Positions 41,358-51,199 of a stretch of DNA of 64,000 nucleotides are shown in pieces (within the stretch, counting starts at the first letter, position 1; the number at the start of each line of letters is the position of its first letter). This DNA comes from Leisingera sp. S132. GTDB taxonomy: Bacteria > Pseudomonadota > Alphaproteobacteria > Rhodobacterales > Rhodobacteraceae. The notes under the pieces are model-generated. The model searched no databases. It was not told the origin of the DNA and saw only the letters and a program-made list of their open reading frames with translations. The stretch lies in NCBI RefSeq assembly GCF_025144465.1, contig NZ_CP083556.1, forward strand, positions 62,001 to 126,000, written 5' to 3'. Made by a program: the position numbers and the translations under genes.

Positions 41358-41546
41358 ATGTTCGAAAGCCTCTACCTGACCCCCGTGACCGGCGCGCTGA
41401 CCGTGTTCCTGGTAGTGGTCTGCGGCCATCTGTACCGGCAGAACTGGAAGAGTGAAGCGCCCAACGCGCGGCTGCGGGCCTGGCTGTACGGGCTGCCGGC
41501 GGCGATTGGCCTCTTGGCACTGGCTTTTCTGCCGCTGAAGTTCTGA
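41358..41546 (+). CDS. Small membrane protein, 62 residues
   Basis: A 62-residue protein with two hydrophobic helices (about 12-25 and 44-60) and the polar loop YRQNWKSEAPNARLRAW between them. It lies between the CBS gene and apbE. I do not recognise the family, although the position upstream of apbE-nqrM and the codon use support a real gene. A role in the membrane near the Na+-NQR maturation genes is possible but not shown. Confidence 0.6.
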   Translation: MFESLYLTPVTGALTVFLVVVCGHLYRQNWKSEAPNARLRAWLYGLPAAIGLLALAFLPLKF

Positions 41547-41625
41547 CATCCCCTCTGACGCCCTGTTTGACTCTGCCGCGGGGCAGGGGCATAGCTGCGC
41601 CAGTTTTGCTGCCGGAGGTTGCCGA

Positions 41626-42672
41626 ATGCCCAGCTTGATGCCCAGAAAACTCCTGACCGCCCTGACCCTGCCCGCAGTGCTGGCCATGTCCGGCTGCTGG
41701 TTCGGCAGCGATCCGGAAGAGGTGCGGCTGACGGGCGAAACCATGGGCACCACCTACAGCGTGATTGCGATTGGCGAGGATCTGGACGCCGGGGCGCTTG
41801 GGTCCGCAGTCGAGGGCACCCTGGCGTCGGTCAATGCCAGGATGTCGAACTGGGATCCGGCCTCGGAGGTTTCCACCTTCTCAGCCGCGCGCAGCACGGC
41901 GCCGGTGCGGGTGTCTCCTGAGTTTGCCCATGTGCTGGCGGCGGCGGGCGACGTGCACGCCAAGACAGGCGGCAAGTTCGACGTGACCCTCGGCCCGCTG
42001 ATCGAGCTGTGGGGCTTTGGCCCGCGCAAGCCCGAGGACCCGGTGCCGTCAGATACGGCGATTGCCAAGGCGCTGGAGGGCGTCGGCCAGGCGCGGCTGC
42101 TGGTGCTGGATGCGGACGCCGGAACGCTCAGGAAATCTGCGCCGGAAACCGGCATCAACCTGTCGGCCATTGCCAAAGGCTATGGCGTGGATGCGGTGGC
42201 GGAAGCGCTGCAGGGGTTTGGCGTCGAGCATTACATGGTCGAGATCGGCGGTGATCTGGTGACCAAGGGCGAAAACGCCAAGGGCGAGGCCTGGCGCATC
42301 GGCATCGAGAAACCGGATGCTGCAGCGCAGACCGTGCAGCTGATCGTGCCGGTCAGCAACTATGGCCTGGCGACCTCAGGCGACTACCGCAATTACTTCG
42401 AGCATGAGGGCACCCGCTATTCCCACATCCTTGATCCAGTGGCCGGGCGGCCGGTGACCCATGCGACCACCTCTGTCACGGTGATCGCAGAAAACGCCAT
42501 GCTGGCGGATGCCTGGGCCACTGCAATGCTGGTTCTGGGCCGCGAAAACGGGCTGAAGCTTGCTGAGGAGCATAAACTTGCCGTGTTTTTCATTGATCGG
42601 GACGTGCAAGCCGGGCCGGATGCCTATATGACAGCGGCAAGCAGCGCGTTCGAGGCGCTGACCGCAAACTAA
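41626..42672 (+). CDS. apbE: FAD:protein FMN transferase lipoprotein
   Basis: ApbE transfers FMN from FAD to a threonine in proteins such as NqrB and NqrC, in the periplasm. The 348-residue protein starts with a lipoprotein signal (lipobox MSGC, lipid Cys24), then GETMGTTYSVIAIG (near 37-50), the metal and flavin-binding ETGINLSAIAKGYGVDAVAEAL region (near 169) and the C-terminal RYSHILDPVAGRPVTHATTSVTVIAENAMLADAWATA. The ATG at 41626 has GGAGG upstream. It is in tandem with nqrM, supporting a Na+-NQR role, though nqrA-F are 14 kb upstream. Confidence 0.95.
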   Translation: MPSLMPRKLLTALTLPAVLAMSGCWFGSDPEEVRLTGETMGTTYSVIAIGEDLDAGALGSAVEGTLASVNARMSNWDPASEVSTFSAARSTAPVRVSPEFAHVLAAAGDVHAKTGGKFDVTLGPLIELWGFGPRKPEDPVPSDTAIAKALEGVGQARLLVLDADAGTLRKSAPETGINLSAIAKGYGVDAVAEALQGFGVEHYMVEIGGDLVTKGENAKGEAWRIGIEKPDAAAQTVQLIVPVSNYGLATSGDYRNYFEHEGTRYSHILDPVAGRPVTHATTSVTVIAENAMLADAWATAMLVLGRENGLKLAEEHKLAVFFIDRDVQAGPDAYMTAASSAFEALTAN

Positions 42673-42706
42673 CGCCGCGCACCAAGCATCCTGCGAGGGA
42701 CACCAC

Positions 42707-42952
42707 ATGAGCACCTTTCTTCTGGCCTTCATCCTGCTGCTGATCGTCACCCTGGGCATGTCACTGGGGGTGATCCTGATGGGCAAGAAGATCAAGGGCA
42801 GCTGCGGCGGCCTGAATGCGATCTCGGGTGCCGACAAATGCGTGGTCTGCTCCAAGGATGTCGACCCCGACAGCCCGCTGCGGGACAAGCTGCAGTGCAA
42901 GCGCGCGCGCAAGATGGTCGAGCAGATGGAACGCGAGGCGCAGCAGGCCTGA
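42707..42952 (+). CDS. nqrM: Na+-NQR maturation factor NqrM (DUF539)
   Basis: An 81-residue protein with one N-terminal membrane helix (about 4-25) and four conserved cysteines in GSCGGL (Cys33), KCVVCSKD (Cys45, Cys48) and QCKRA (Cys64). NqrM is needed for assembly of Na+-NQR, probably by delivering the iron for the intramembrane cluster of NqrD/E. It follows apbE by 34 bases. Confidence 0.93.
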   Translation: MSTFLLAFILLLIVTLGMSLGVILMGKKIKGSCGGLNAISGADKCVVCSKDVDPDSPLRDKLQCKRARKMVEQMEREAQQA

Positions 42953-42977
42953 GCCGGCTGCGGCGTCCAGTTTCAGC

Positions 42978-44387
42978 CTATTCTGAAGGTTTCACCGCCA
43001 CGACAGCGCTGCCCGGATCCTGGTGCGGCGCCCATCCCTTGCCCAGCGAAATCTGCAGGCTGGCCCAGGCCAGCGCCAGATCGCGCCGTGCGGCGATCAG
43101 GGCCAGTTCGTTGTCTCGCAGCGCTTCTTCGGTGTTCAGCAGGTCGAACAGGGTGATTTCGCTGGCCCTGAAGGTTTCACGCGCAAGATCGGCAACCTTG
43201 GTTCCCAGATTGACGGCGCGGGCCTGGGCGGCGGTGCGTTCGCGGGCGGCGCGCAGGCTGCTTTGCTGCGACTGGACCTCTTCCACCGCGGCCCTGACCG
43301 CGGCGCGGTAGTCGTATTCGGTCGCCTTGGCCTCGGCGATGGCGCTTTTGTGGAAGGCGCGCAGCACCGGGCGGTTGAACAGCGGCAGGTTCAGCACCGG
43401 GCCGATCTGGTAGAGAGCGCCGGTGCCGCGGGTGGCGCGCACCGAGCCGGAGATCTCCAGCGAGGGATAAAGCTCCGCTTCGGTGACACCGATATCGGCG
43501 GCGGCGCTGCGCAGCTGGGCTTCGGCCAGCAGCACATCGGGGCGGTTGCGCAGCAGGGTTGCAGGCACGCCCAGTTCCGGCTGGCTGGCGGGGTATGGCT
43601 GGCCATAGCTGCCCTGCATCATCGCAAAGATCTCTGCCGCGTCGCGGTCGAGCAGGGTTGCCAGGGCAAAGACAGAGGATTCGTAGCTGGCAATGAAGCC
43701 GGGCAGGTCCGCCTTGGCGCTGGCAACCTGAAGCTTGGTGCGCTCCACATCCAGCGCCAGCAGGGCGCGGGCCGCCTGCAGTTCTTCCACTGTTGCCAGG
43801 ATCTGCTGGCGCAGCTGGATCGTCTGGCGGGTCACGGCGGCGCCGCGCTGGAAGAACCGCGCCTCAATGTAGGTGCGGGTGATGGCTTCGATCAGCGCCA
43901 GCCGGGTGGTGGCCATCCGGTAGAACTCCGCGTCGCGGTCTGCCACCGCCCTTTCGGAGCGGCGCTGGAATTCGCCGAAGAGGTCAAAGACATAGGTTGC
44001 GCCGACCTCTGCCGTGTCGGTGCTGGTGGTGCCGTTCTGGGATTCGCGGCGCGCAAAGACGGAGCTGCCGTCCAGATCGCCGTTGACTTGCTGCGGCCGG
44101 CCGGTGCCGCGGCGCAAGGCCTCTGCCGAGATCAGGCGTTCCTTGGCGGCCTTGAGCCCCAGGTTCTGCTGCAGTCCCGCGGTGATCAGCCGGTTCAGGG
44201 TGGCATCGTTCAGACCCCGCCACCATGTTTCCGAGGCGCCCTTGGCGGTGGCATAGCTGCGCGACTGGTAATAGCTGGCCGGCACCGCGAAATCCGGGCG
44301 GTGGTAATCAATGCCGACAACAGTGCAGCCGCACAGAAAAGTGCCTGCTAGCAGCACGGAACGGGCTGTCCAACGGGGTTTGCTCAT
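42978..44387 (-). CDS. NodT-family outer-membrane factor lipoprotein
   Basis: A 469-residue outer-membrane efflux channel of the NodT/OprM type. It has a lipoprotein signal (LCGC, lipid Cys21), then two OEP repeats forming the helical barrel: one about 55-240 with TWWRGLNDATLNRLITAGLQQN and one about 265-455 with RPDVLLAEAQLRSAAADIGVTEAELYPSLEISGS in part. Such proteins serve RND or ABC exporters. No adaptor or pump is adjacent. ATG at 44387 with GAGG upstream. It is convergent with nqrM and divergent from the ALDH at 44697. Confidence 0.9.
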   Translation of the reverse strand: MSKPRWTARSVLLAGTFLCGCTVVGIDYHRPDFAVPASYYQSRSYATAKGASETWWRGLNDATLNRLITAGLQQNLGLKAAKERLISAEALRRGTGRPQQVNGDLDGSSVFARRESQNGTTSTDTAEVGATYVFDLFGEFQRRSERAVADRDAEFYRMATTRLALIEAITRTYIEARFFQRGAAVTRQTIQLRQQILATVEELQAARALLALDVERTKLQVASAKADLPGFIASYESSVFALATLLDRDAAEIFAMMQGSYGQPYPASQPELGVPATLLRNRPDVLLAEAQLRSAAADIGVTEAELYPSLEISGSVRATRGTGALYQIGPVLNLPLFNRPVLRAFHKSAIAEAKATEYDYRAAVRAAVEEVQSQQSSLRAARERTAAQARAVNLGTKVADLARETFRASEITLFDLLNTEEALRDNELALIAARRDLALAWASLQISLGKGWAPHQDPGSAVVAVKPSE

Positions 44388-44696
44388 GGTTTGCCTCAGG
44401 GCGCCCTTTTTCGCGGGCTTTCAGGCAGGATAGCCATGGCGGGCGTGGTCCGCGAAGCGGTTCCGGCGCTGAGCAGCGTCTTTCCCGGTTACTGATGCGC
44501 CTATCCCACAGCTGTGCTTTGTCGGAAAATGACCTGCCGGCTGGCGGTTTTGGCCTTTCCTGCACTGAAAAAGGCGGGCAGGCTGCCGGACCAGACCCGC
44601 CCTTCCCAACCAGTGGCAGCGGCAGGTGCTTCAAAATGCGCTGCGCCCTTGCCCCAACCTCAGCCGCCCCGGCGGTGCAACAGTGAGACCAGCCTG
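44388..44696. other. Divergent gap between the outer-membrane factor and ALDH genes
   Basis: 309 bp with no gene supported. It should hold both promoters, but no clear consensus elements or palindrome were found. Confidence 0.5.
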
Positions 44697-46118
44697 ATGG
44701 ACCTGCAAAAATTCTATATCGGCGGCGCCTGGGTGACGCCGCATTCGGCCCGCGAGTTTCCGGTGCTGAACCCGGCCACGGAGGCGCAGATCGGGACCAT
44801 CATCCTCGGCGACGAGACGGATGTGAACGCCGCGGTGGCGGCGGCCAAGGCGGCGTTTGAGAGTTTTTCGCAAACGTCGCGCGATGAGCGGATTGCGCTG
44901 CTGGAGCGGTTGCTGGAAATCAGCAGGGAGCGGCGCGAGGAGCTGGCGCAGGCGTTGTCTGCCGAGATGGGAGCGCCGGTTTCGATGGCGCGGGACGCCC
45001 AGGCCGATTCGGGGATCGGGCATCTGGAGGGTATTCTGGCGGCGCTGAAGACCCAGGAACTGCGCGAGACACTGCCCAATGGCGATATCCTGGTGCGCGA
45101 GCCGATCGGCGTCTGCGGCCTCATCACACCCTGGAACTGGCCGGTGAACCAGATCGCGCTCAAGGTGCTGCCGGCGCTGGCGACAGGCTGCACCTGCGTG
45201 CTGAAACCGTCGGAGCACACGCCAATGTCTGCCGCGGTTTATGCACAGATGATCCATGATGCGGGATATCCTGCGGGGGTGTTCAACCTGATCCATGGCG
45301 ACGGGCCAACGGTGGGGGCGGGTCTGTCGCGCCATCCTGACGTAGATATGATGTCCTTCACCGGTTCGACCCGGGCCGGCATCGCGGTGTCCAAGGATGC
45401 AGCCGACACGGTGAAGCGGGTGACGCTGGAACTGGGCGGCAAGTCTCCGAACCTGGTGTTTGCGGATGCGGATCTTGAGGAGAAGGTCACCGCATCGGTG
45501 CTCGAGTGCATGTATAACACCGGCCAGAGCTGCGACGCGCCGACCCGGATGCTGGTGGAGAAAAGCTGCTACGATCAGGTGCTGGAGATTGCCCGGGCTG
45601 CCGCCGAGGGGCAGGCTATAGGCGATCCGAGCCAGGAGGGCGATCACATCGGCCCGATGTTCGACCGCATCCAGTACGACCGGGTGCAGGAGATGATCCA
45701 GAAGGGCATCGGTGAAGGGGCGACCCTGCTGGCAGGCGGTCTGGGCCGGCCCGAGGGGCTGGACAAGGGTTGGTATGTGCGCCCCACCGTCTTTGCCGAT
45801 GTGACCAACGATATGGCGATTGCGCAGCAGGAAATCTTTGGCCCGGTGCTGGTGATCATCCCGTTCGAGGATGAGGAGGACGCTATCCGTATCGCCAATG
45901 ACACGCCTTATGGGCTGGCGGCCTATCTCCAGACCGGCAATCCGGAGCGGGCCGAGCGGGTTGCCGCCCGGCTGCGGGCGGGGGCGGTGCATATCAACGG
46001 CGGCGGCTTCAACTACGGCTCACCCTTTGGCGGTTACAAGCAGTCCGGCAACGGCCGCGAAGGCGGCATGCTGGGGCTGGAGGATTATCAGGAAGTCAAA
46101 ACCCTGCATTTTGGCTGA
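44697..46118 (+). CDS. Aldehyde dehydrogenase
   Basis: A 473-residue NAD(P)-dependent ALDH. It carries PWNWP (145-149), FTGSTRAG (221-228), the base Glu245 in LELGGK, the nucleophile Cys279 in NTGQSCDAPTR, QEIFGPVLV and SPFGGYKQSGNGREGG. It starts at the ATG at 44697, giving MDLQKFYIGGAWVTP as in the family; the upstream extension to 44514 is unlike ALDH. It precedes the hydantoinase operon by 256 bp. Substrate unknown. Confidence 0.92.
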   Translation: MDLQKFYIGGAWVTPHSAREFPVLNPATEAQIGTIILGDETDVNAAVAAAKAAFESFSQTSRDERIALLERLLEISRERREELAQALSAEMGAPVSMARDAQADSGIGHLEGILAALKTQELRETLPNGDILVREPIGVCGLITPWNWPVNQIALKVLPALATGCTCVLKPSEHTPMSAAVYAQMIHDAGYPAGVFNLIHGDGPTVGAGLSRHPDVDMMSFTGSTRAGIAVSKDAADTVKRVTLELGGKSPNLVFADADLEEKVTASVLECMYNTGQSCDAPTRMLVEKSCYDQVLEIARAAAEGQAIGDPSQEGDHIGPMFDRIQYDRVQEMIQKGIGEGATLLAGGLGRPEGLDKGWYVRPTVFADVTNDMAIAQQEIFGPVLVIIPFEDEEDAIRIANDTPYGLAAYLQTGNPERAERVAARLRAGAVHINGGGFNYGSPFGGYKQSGNGREGGMLGLEDYQEVKTLHFG

Positions 46119-46374
46119 GTTCCCCTTCCTCCTGGCAGGGTGATGCCGGGAGGGATGCCGCTTGCGGCCTGCCGGATGCCGTTATCTGGCTTTTATCATG
46201 TCGCAATCCGCCAAGCGTGCCGTCTGGCGGCGGCTCAGGATGGAGACATGACAAAGAGCTTCATTCCAAAACGCATGGACCGCCGCGCAACCGGGTGCAA
46301 CCTGGCCGCTGCCTGAGTTCCGTTGCCCTTCGCGGGTTTTGACGGTTTCTCAACGGCGGACATTGGAATGACAC

Positions 46375-48477
46375 ATGACAGCATCACAGGCGCTGCGCCT
46401 TGCCATTGATATTGGCGGCACATTCACCGACACCGTTCTGGTGGCGGGCGAAGACAGAATTCTGGCCTCGACCAAGACCCTGACCACGCATCGGAACCCG
46501 GGCATTGGCGCGATGGAGGGCGCCGCGCGGGTGATGGGTCAGGCAGGGCGGTCTTTGGCGGAGGTGACGGGGTTTATCCATGGCACCACTCTGGCAACCA
46601 ATGCGCTGATTGAGCGGCGCGGGGCGCGGGTGGCGACGGTCACCACCGAGGGGTTCCGGGATATTCTCGAGATCGCTTATGAGCGGCGCTATTCGCAGTA
46701 TGACATCAACCTGGAGAAACCCGATCTGCTGGTGCCGCGGGAGCGGTCGCTGACCATCCGCGAACGGATGTCGGCGGATGGTTCAGTGCTGATTCCGATG
46801 GAGGACAGCGCAGTTGAGGCGCTGATTGCGGAGCTGGATGCCAGCGGGGCGGAGGCGGTGGCGGTCTGCCTGATGCATGCCTATGCCAACCCGGAGCATG
46901 AGCGGCGGCTGCGTGATATTCTGGCGGCGCGGCGGCCCGGGCTGACGGTTTCGATCTCCTCGGAGGTCAGCCCCGAGGCGCGGGAGTTCGACCGGCTCTG
47001 CACCACGGTTGCCAATGCCTATATCCAGCCGCTGATGGAGACTTATCTGGCGCAGTTTGCCGGGCGGTTCGCGGCGGAAGGGGTCAAATGCCCGATCCTG
47101 ATGATGACCGCGGGCGGCGGCATGTGCACTATTCAGACCGCGGCGCGGTTTCCGGTCCGGCTGGTGGAATCGGGCCCGGCGGGCGGCGCCATTCTGGCAG
47201 CGCGAATTGCGGCGCAGGCGGGGCTGGAGAAGGTGCTGTCCTTTGATGTGGGCGGCACCACTGCCAAGCTGTGCCTGATTGACAATGCCCGCCCGCAGAC
47301 CTCCCGCCAGTTCGAGATCGCCCGCGCGGCGCGCTTCATCAAGGGGTCGGGGATGCCGGTGCGCATTCCGGTGATCGAGATGATCGAGATCGGGGCCGGG
47401 GGCGGCTCAATCGCCGGGGTGGACCGGCTGGGGCGGCTGACCGTGGGGCCGAAATCAGCCGGGTCGGAACCGGGGCCGGTGGCCTTCGGGCGGGGCGGCA
47501 CGGAGCCGACGGTGACCGACAGCGATATCGCGCTGGGTTATATCCTGCCGGAAACCTTTGCCGAGGGGCATATCCGGATTGACCCGGCAGCGTCGAAAGA
47601 GGCGCTGAGCCGGGTCATCGGTGCGCAGCTGGAGCTGGACGGGACTGGCGCCGCGGACGGGGTCAGCCGGATCGTCGATGAAAGCATGGCCAGCGCCGCC
47701 CGGATGCATGCGGTGGAGTCGGGCAAGGATCTGGGATCGCGGACCATGATCGCCTTTGGCGGCAACGGGCCGCTGCATGCGACCCGGGTGGCGCGCTCAG
47801 CGGGTGTTGCGCGCATCGTGGTGCCGCCGAATCCGGGGGTGGGGTCTGCTGTGGGTTTTCTGTTTGCGCCGGTGTCGTTCGAGATCGTGCGCTCTCGATA
47901 TACGCTGCTGGAGGATATCGATCTGGACGCCATCAACACGCTGTTTGCCCAGATGACCGGCGAGGCGCAATCGGTGGTAGCGCAGGGCGCGGGGGATGCA
48001 CCGGCAGAGGTCCAGCGCACCGCCTTCATGCGCTACAGCGGGCAGGGTCATGAGATAGAGATTGCTTTGCCGGCGCGCGATCTGTCAGCGGCGGACTTGG
48101 GTCAGCTGACGGCAGCGTTTGAGGCGGAATACGCCCGGCAGTTCTCCCGCCCCGTGCCGGGGATGAAGATCGAGATCCTGAACTGGGCGGTACGGGTGGC
48201 AACCCCGGATGCGAAAGCGCCGCCGGTGCCGGCGATGCCGGAGCTGCGGACCATCAACCCGGCTGCGCACCGGCCCATCATCTGCGATGTGGATGGCCGC
48301 GAGAAACAAGCGGCATTTGTGCCACGGGCCAGCCTGAGACCCGGCGACCGTATCTTGGGCCCGGCGCTGATCACTGAACCGCAGACCACCACGCTGGTCT
48401 CGGCGGACTTCTCTGCCCATGCGGATGCCATCGGCAACCTTGTCCTGATCCAGGACCAGAAAGGAGGGGCGCAATGA
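46375..48477 (+). CDS. Hydantoinase/oxoprolinase A-type subunit (HyuA family)
   Basis: A 700-residue member of the HyuA / N-methylhydantoinase A / 5-oxoprolinase family, an ATP-dependent ring-opening or carboxylating subunit. Actin-like ATP motifs are DIGGTFTDTVLVAG (about 11-24) and FDVGGTTAKLCLID (about 292-305), with HGTTLATNALIERRGARVA (about 66-84) between. EPGPVAFGRGGTEPTVTD and AFGGNGPLHATRVAR follow. The B subunit gene starts at its stop (ATGA). Possible reactions include hydrolysis of hydantoins, N-methylhydantoin or 5-oxoproline, or ketone carboxylation; not decidable here. Confidence 0.92.
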   Translation: MTASQALRLAIDIGGTFTDTVLVAGEDRILASTKTLTTHRNPGIGAMEGAARVMGQAGRSLAEVTGFIHGTTLATNALIERRGARVATVTTEGFRDILEIAYERRYSQYDINLEKPDLLVPRERSLTIRERMSADGSVLIPMEDSAVEALIAELDASGAEAVAVCLMHAYANPEHERRLRDILAARRPGLTVSISSEVSPEAREFDRLCTTVANAYIQPLMETYLAQFAGRFAAEGVKCPILMMTAGGGMCTIQTAARFPVRLVESGPAGGAILAARIAAQAGLEKVLSFDVGGTTAKLCLIDNARPQTSRQFEIARAARFIKGSGMPVRIPVIEMIEIGAGGGSIAGVDRLGRLTVGPKSAGSEPGPVAFGRGGTEPTVTDSDIALGYILPETFAEGHIRIDPAASKEALSRVIGAQLELDGTGAADGVSRIVDESMASAARMHAVESGKDLGSRTMIAFGGNGPLHATRVARSAGVARIVVPPNPGVGSAVGFLFAPVSFEIVRSRYTLLEDIDLDAINTLFAQMTGEAQSVVAQGAGDAPAEVQRTAFMRYSGQGHEIEIALPARDLSAADLGQLTAAFEAEYARQFSRPVPGMKIEILNWAVRVATPDAKAPPVPAMPELRTINPAAHRPIICDVDGREKQAAFVPRASLRPGDRILGPALITEPQTTTLVSADFSAHADAIGNLVLIQDQKGGAQ

Positions 48478-50135
48478 CCGCCTTGTCACAGAAGCTCTCG
48501 CCTGCCCGCCTGCAAGTGATGTGGAACCGGCTTCTGGCGGTGGTCGAGGAGCAGGGCCAGACCCTGATCCGCGCGGCCTTCTCGCCCATCGTGCGCGAAT
48601 GCGGCGATATCTCTGCCGGGATTTTCGACGCACAGGGGCGGATGCTGGCCCAGGCGGTGACCGGCACGCCGGGCCATATCAACACCATGGCCGAAGCGGT
48701 GATGCATTTGCGCGCGCGCTTCCCGGCGGAGACCATGAAGCCCGGCGATATCTACATGACCAATGACCCCTGGCTCGCCTCGGGGCATCTGAACGATTTC
48801 CTCCTGATGATGCCGGTGTTCAAGGGGGGCAGGGTTGTGGGATACACCTCCTGCACCTCGCATCTTGTGGATCTGGGCGGGCTGGGCATGGGGCCGGAGG
48901 GGTCCGACATCTATGATGAGGGGCTCTTGATCCCGCCCTGCAAGCTGGTGGAGGAGGGCGAGCCCAATGCGCTGCTGCTGGATATTGTCCGCGCAAACAG
49001 CCGCGAGCCGATTGCCAATGAGGGCGACATCTATGCGCTGATTGCCTGCTGCGAGGCGGGGGCGGCGCGGCTGATGGGGATGATGGAGGAGTTCGGCCTG
49101 AGTGATCTGGAAGCGCTGGGAGCCTACATCATCGAAACCTCCCGCCGCGGCACTTTGCAGGCCATCGCCGAGGTGCCGGAGGGCGTCTACCGCAATGTCC
49201 TGAAAGTGGACGGCTACGAGAAGGAGCTGGAGCTGCACGCGACGCTGACAGTCCGCAAGGACGGCATGCATGTGGATTTCACCGGCACCTCGGGCTGTTC
49301 CAGCAAGGGCATCAACGTGCCGCTGAACTATGCCGCGGCCTATACCGTCTTTGCCCTTCGCTGCATCGTCGGGCCGGATATCCCCAACAATGCGGGGTCG
49401 CTGGCGCCTTTCACCGTGGATGGCCCCAAGGGCTGCATCCTGAATGCGCAGCGCCCGGTGCCAGTGGCGATGCGGCACACGCTGGGGCAGGTGACGCCGG
49501 ATCTGGTGCTGGGCTGCCTGCATCAAGCGCTGCCGGACCGGGTGCCTGCCGAGGGTGCCAGCTGCATGTTCGACCTGCCGATGCGCCACGCGCCGGAGGT
49601 GGCCCGCGACGGCGGCCGGGAATTTGCCATCGAACCGGTCCACAACGGCGGCACTGGGGCGCGGCCCCATGCGGACGGGTTGTCGGCGACCGCCTATCCC
49701 TCGGGTGTTTACGGCAGCCAGGTGGAGATCACCGAGGCCGTGGCCCCGGTGATCATGTGGCGGCGGGAGCTGCGGCCCGACAGCGGCGGGGCCGGCAGGT
49801 TCCGCGGCGGGCTGGGGCAGCGGATCGAAATGACCTCTGCCAATGGTGCGCCCTTTATCGTGTTCCTGTCGGTGGAGCGGCTGAAGTTCCCGGCCTTGGG
49901 GCGCATGGGCGGCTTGTCCGGCGCGCCGGGGCGCATCCGGTTCCGCGATGGGTCGCAGGACATTCCGGGCAAGGGCGAGCTGCGGGTGGAGGCAGGCGAT
50001 TATCTGATCTTTGAAACTCCGGGCGGCGGCGGTTTTGGCGATCCCTTGGAGCGCGACCCGGAGGCGCTGGCATTGGATGTGCGGCGCGGTCTGGTGACTG
50101 AGGAAGGCGCGCGCGCCTATGGGGACGGCAGATGA
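48474..50135 (+). CDS. Hydantoinase B-type subunit (HyuB family)
   Basis: A 553-residue HyuB-family protein, partner of the A subunit. Conserved parts are RAAFSPIVRECGDISAGIFDAQGRMLAQ (about 33-60), PGDIYMTNDPWLASGHLNDF (near 89-108), a GTSGCSSKGINVPLNYAAAY segment and the C-terminal GGAGRFRGGLGQR and FETPGGGGFGDP. The start overlaps the A subunit stop and its own stop overlaps the aminotransferase start (ATGA), giving a tightly coupled set. Confidence 0.93.
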   Translation: MTALSQKLSPARLQVMWNRLLAVVEEQGQTLIRAAFSPIVRECGDISAGIFDAQGRMLAQAVTGTPGHINTMAEAVMHLRARFPAETMKPGDIYMTNDPWLASGHLNDFLLMMPVFKGGRVVGYTSCTSHLVDLGGLGMGPEGSDIYDEGLLIPPCKLVEEGEPNALLLDIVRANSREPIANEGDIYALIACCEAGAARLMGMMEEFGLSDLEALGAYIIETSRRGTLQAIAEVPEGVYRNVLKVDGYEKELELHATLTVRKDGMHVDFTGTSGCSSKGINVPLNYAAAYTVFALRCIVGPDIPNNAGSLAPFTVDGPKGCILNAQRPVPVAMRHTLGQVTPDLVLGCLHQALPDRVPAEGASCMFDLPMRHAPEVARDGGREFAIEPVHNGGTGARPHADGLSATAYPSGVYGSQVEITEAVAPVIMWRRELRPDSGGAGRFRGGLGQRIEMTSANGAPFIVFLSVERLKFPALGRMGGLSGAPGRIRFRDGSQDIPGKGELRVEAGDYLIFETPGGGGFGDPLERDPEALALDVRRGLVTEEGARAYGDGR

Positions 50136-51199
50136 TCCGCGCGGTGCCGCATGTTGCGGCCATGGCCCCTTATGCGCTGGCGGATCTGGGCGGGGCGGGG
50201 ACAGTCTCGCTTGTGCAGAATGAAAGCGCCTTTCCACCCAGCCCGGCAGCACTTGCGGCGGGCCGGGCGGTGCTGGAGCAGATGCCGCTCTATCCGGACC
50301 CGGAATGGCCGGACCTGCGCGCGGCAGCGGCACAGGTGCAGGGGCTGGACCCGGCCAAGATCCTGTGCGGGGCCGGGTCGATGGAGCTGATCAGCTGCCT
50401 GATCCGTGCCTTTTCCGGGCCGGGTGATCACGTGCTGGGGACAGACTATGGCTATGCCTTTGCGGCGTCGGCCGCGGCACAGGTAAAAGCGGGCTACGTC
50501 AAGGCGCGCGAGCGGGAGCTGACTGTCTCGGTGGATGATATTCTGACCGCGGTGACGCCGGAAACCCGCATCGTCTTTGTCTGCAACCCGGGCAACCCCA
50601 CGGGCACGCTGATCCCCAACAGCGAAATTCTGCGATTGCGCGAGGGGCTGCCGGAAAATGTTCTGCTGGTGGCGGATCAGGCCTATGCGGAGTTTGCCGA
50701 TGCGGACAACGATCCGGGGGATACCTTCGCGCTGGCAGAGCGCGGCGATACGGTGGTGCTGCGGACGCTTTCCAAGGCCTACGGGCTGGCGGGGGCGCGG
50801 GCCGGCTGGGGGTATTTCCCGACGGCGATTGCCGGCGAAGTGCGCAAGCTGCTCAATCCCAACAATATATCAATCCCATCGCAGGCCATGGCGGCGGCGG
50901 CCATGCGCGATCAGGCGCATATGCGGGATGTGGTGGCCAAGACTGCCGTGCTCCGGGACGGTTTTGCCGACGGCTGCCGGGCATTGGGGCTGGAGGTGCC
51001 GCAGAGCCATACCAACTTTGTGCTGATTCGCTTTGCCTCCGCCAGCCAGGCGCAGGCGGCGGACCGGGCGCTGCGGGCAGAGAACCTGCTGATGCGGGGT
51101 ATGGGCGGGTATGGGCTGGGCGATTGCCTGCGCGCCACCATTTGCAGCCGGGACGTGATGGACCACGCGCTGGATGTGCTGAAGGGAGTGTTGGCATGA
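50132..51199 (+). CDS. Class I/II aminotransferase, HisC-like
   Basis: A 355-residue PLP enzyme of the histidinol-phosphate aminotransferase type. It has NPGNPTG (152-158), ADQAYAEF (181-188) and the Schiff-base Lys215 in LRTLSKAYGLAGARAGW. Shorter at the N terminus than HisC. Together with HyuA/B it could transaminate an amino acid formed by ring opening, or a later keto acid. Coupled at both ends by 4-base overlaps. Confidence 0.88.
   Translation: MIRAVPHVAAMAPYALADLGGAGTVSLVQNESAFPPSPAALAAGRAVLEQMPLYPDPEWPDLRAAAAQVQGLDPAKILCGAGSMELISCLIRAFSGPGDHVLGTDYGYAFAASAAAQVKAGYVKARERELTVSVDDILTAVTPETRIVFVCNPGNPTGTLIPNSEILRLREGLPENVLLVADQAYAEFADADNDPGDTFALAERGDTVVLRTLSKAYGLAGARAGWGYFPTAIAGEVRKLLNPNNISIPSQAMAAAAMRDQAHMRDVVAKTAVLRDGFADGCRALGLEVPQSHTNFVLIRFASASQAQAADRALRAENLLMRGMGGYGLGDCLRATICSRDVMDHALDVLKGVLA

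Noticed and set aside
42978-44387. Outer-membrane factor as type I secretion channel for the giant RTX protein
   Set aside because: It is of the NodT/OprM lipoprotein type used by RND pumps, on the opposite strand, and there is no ABC exporter or adaptor gene nearby.
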